From Deinococcus sp. (GTDB taxonomy: Bacteria; Deinococcota; Deinococci; Deinococcales; Deinococcaceae): a stretch of 7,117 bases of DNA. How positions within the stretch are numbered: the stretch's first letter is position 1; each line of letters opens with the position of its first letter. The stretch lies in contig JAUNHF010000090.1 in NCBI GenBank assembly GCA_030524065.1, forward strand, positions 1-7,117. The letters run 5' to 3'. Positions 6,410 through 7,117 of this stretch are shown here, piece by piece. Both the position numbers and the translations under genes were made by a program. Below the pieces are notes generated by a model. That model made no database searches. It was not told the DNA's origin and saw only the letters and a program-made list of their open reading frames with translations.

Positions 6410-7004
6410 ATTGCCCAGATGTACCGGCTGCGGGCGGCGAGGGCCATTCATCCTCCAGCCACCAGGGGCGCGGGGCAGTCAGACAGACAAAGGCCGCCAG
6501 ACTCACGCTGGCGCACAGGCACAGCACGCCGGTCATCACGACCCCTTCTGCCATATCCGGCTGGAAATCGCTGAGCTGAATGCCGCTCCGCAGCGGCAGC
6601 GTGCGCCACAGCAGCCCGGCCATGACCAGTGGCCCCAGTGGAGCCAACCAGCGGCCCCACCCGTGTCCGGCCCAGCGCCCGCGCCCCAGCAACAGCGCCG
6701 CCGTCAGGCCCAGCCCCGCCGCGACTGCGAACCTCACCGCCCAGGCAAACTGCCCCGCCACAGCCTGAGCCGCAGCGACGGCCGATTCAGGATTGCCCGG
6801 CGCAGCTAGCGTGATGGCGCTGTAGATGTGGTCAGGCCAGCCGAGTCCCAGGGCTGCGGGCAAGGTTAGGCTGAGCACGAGAATGCAAAGAGCAGGCCAG
6901 TCTCTCTGACCACGGAACACGTGGCGTGTCAGCATCCCCCAGCCACTGCCAACCAGTGCCGCCACCAGAAGCAGAGGCAGGGCAAGAATGAGTAGGGGCA
7001 CCAT
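6408..7004 (-). CDS. Hypothetical multi-pass membrane protein
   Basis: A 198-residue integral membrane protein of no family I recognise. Five hydrophobic segments are visible: about 1-25 (MVPLLILALPLLLVAALVG), 36-57 (LCILVLSLTLPAALGLGW), 87-108 (FAWAVRFAVAAGLGLTAALLLG), 119-138 (WLAPLGPLVMAGLLW) and 151-176 (GVVMTGVLCLCASVSLAAFVCLT). A loop of about 30 residues rich in Ala and polar residues separates the second and third, and a Trp- and acid-containing tail (PWWLEDEW) ends the protein. No catalytic motif is apparent. GTG 7010 is in frame, but ATG 7004 is preferred because a good promoter places a TAGAAT -10 six bases before it. The stop codon overlaps the T-run of the plus-strand hairpin, and copies of the same promoter/leader module flank the gene. 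Confidence 0.75.
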   Translation of the reverse strand: MVPLLILALPLLLVAALVGSGWGMLTRHVFRGQRDWPALCILVLSLTLPAALGLGWPDHIYSAITLAAPGNPESAVAAAQAVAGQFAWAVRFAVAAGLGLTAALLLGRGRWAGHGWGRWLAPLGPLVMAGLLWRTLPLRSGIQLSDFQPDMAEGVVMTGVLCLCASVSLAAFVCLTAPRPWWLEDEWPSPPAAGTSGQ

Positions 7005-7010
7005 AGTCAC

Positions 7011-7038
7011 ATTCTAGTTTCAGATGCCGACGTGGCAA
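7011..7038 (-). promoter_or_regulatory. Promoter of the membrane-protein gene, probably leaderless
   Basis: On the minus strand TTGCCA (7038-7033) and TAGAAT (7016-7011) are 16 bases apart, and the -10 ends six bases before ATG 7004. No Shine-Dalgarno sequence is present. Confidence 0.55.
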
Positions 7039-7072
7039 GAGTACCCCCAAAGACGGCCTTCACTGAGTCGCC

Positions 7073-7101
7073 TTGACGAATACTGCATACCGGGGTAGAG
7101 T
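7073..7101 (+). promoter_or_regulatory. Strong-looking promoter, copy 2
   Basis: TTGACG (7073-7078) and TAGAGT (7096-7101) are separated by 17 bases. The 29-bp core is identical to the 6331-6359 promoter at 25 positions. Whatever it transcribes lies beyond the window. Confidence 0.6.
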
Positions 7102-7117
7102 AGAGAAATAACCGCTC
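7073..7117 (+). repeat. Promoter/leader direct repeat, copy 2 (cut by window end)
   Basis: The copy lies 742 bases downstream of copy 1. After a matching promoter core and a variable stretch one base shorter, the final ten bases repeat ATAACCGCTC exactly. The sequence stops where the hairpin loop would begin, so it cannot be seen whether the 3' arm and T-run are also duplicated. Confidence 0.7.

Noticed and set aside
6411..6809. Plus-strand ORF after the orphan promoter as its protein-coding target
   Set aside because: It lies beyond an intrinsic terminator, is fully antisense to the membrane-protein gene and has a typical low-complexity shadow composition.

Overview
The window looks like a piece of a Deinococcus chromosome. 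It is GC-rich, tightly packed and ordinary in codon use. It carries a bacillithiol-pathway deacetylase (bacillithiol is made by Firmicutes and Deinococcus-Thermus). Several start codons sit 6-7 bases after a -10-like hexamer, the leaderless-mRNA layout known to be common in Deinococcus. One promoter overlaps a 17-bp sequence matching 14 of 17 positions of the Deinococcus radiation/desiccation response motif (RDRM). The genus assignment is an inference from these traits, not from a marker gene.

Layout, left to right. (1) 1-1687, + strand: the 3' part of a 2,4-dienoyl-CoA-reductase-like SDR, followed almost without a gap by a membrane-anchored endonuclease/exonuclease/phosphatase (EEP) family protein. 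(2) 1692-2258, - strand: a small protein with C39-peptidase-like Cys and His motifs, convergent with the EEP gene. (3) 2232-2268: a compact divergent region with a candidate RDRM operator inside a good promoter. (4) 2269-2712, + strand: an unrecognised 147-aa protein, which becomes a candidate member of the radiation/desiccation response regulon. (5) 2737-4825, - strand: an M20-family amidohydrolase, then an overlapping RluA-type pseudouridine synthase whose usual catalytic Asp is Gly. (6) 4940-5509, + strand: a cyclophilin-type peptidylprolyl isomerase with its own promoter and a strong intrinsic terminator. (7) 5594-6313, - strand: BshB1-type bacillithiol deacetylase. (8) 6331-6409, + strand: a promoter followed at once by a terminator-like hairpin and no gene, a candidate very small RNA or orphan promoter-terminator unit. 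(9) 6408-7004, - strand: an unrecognised multi-pass membrane protein. (10) 7073-7117: a second copy of the promoter and leader from (8), cut by the window end.

Most genes are housekeeping or metabolic and do not form one pathway: fatty-acid oxidation (SDR), amide hydrolysis (M20), RNA modification (RluA), protein folding (cyclophilin) and low-molecular-weight thiol synthesis (BshB1). The most promising new biology is regulatory: the RDRM-like operator in front of an uncharacterised gene, and the duplicated promoter/leader module around the membrane-protein gene. No stretch longer than 300 bases lacks a gene. I saw no tRNA, rRNA, CRISPR array, insertion sequence or prophage gene.
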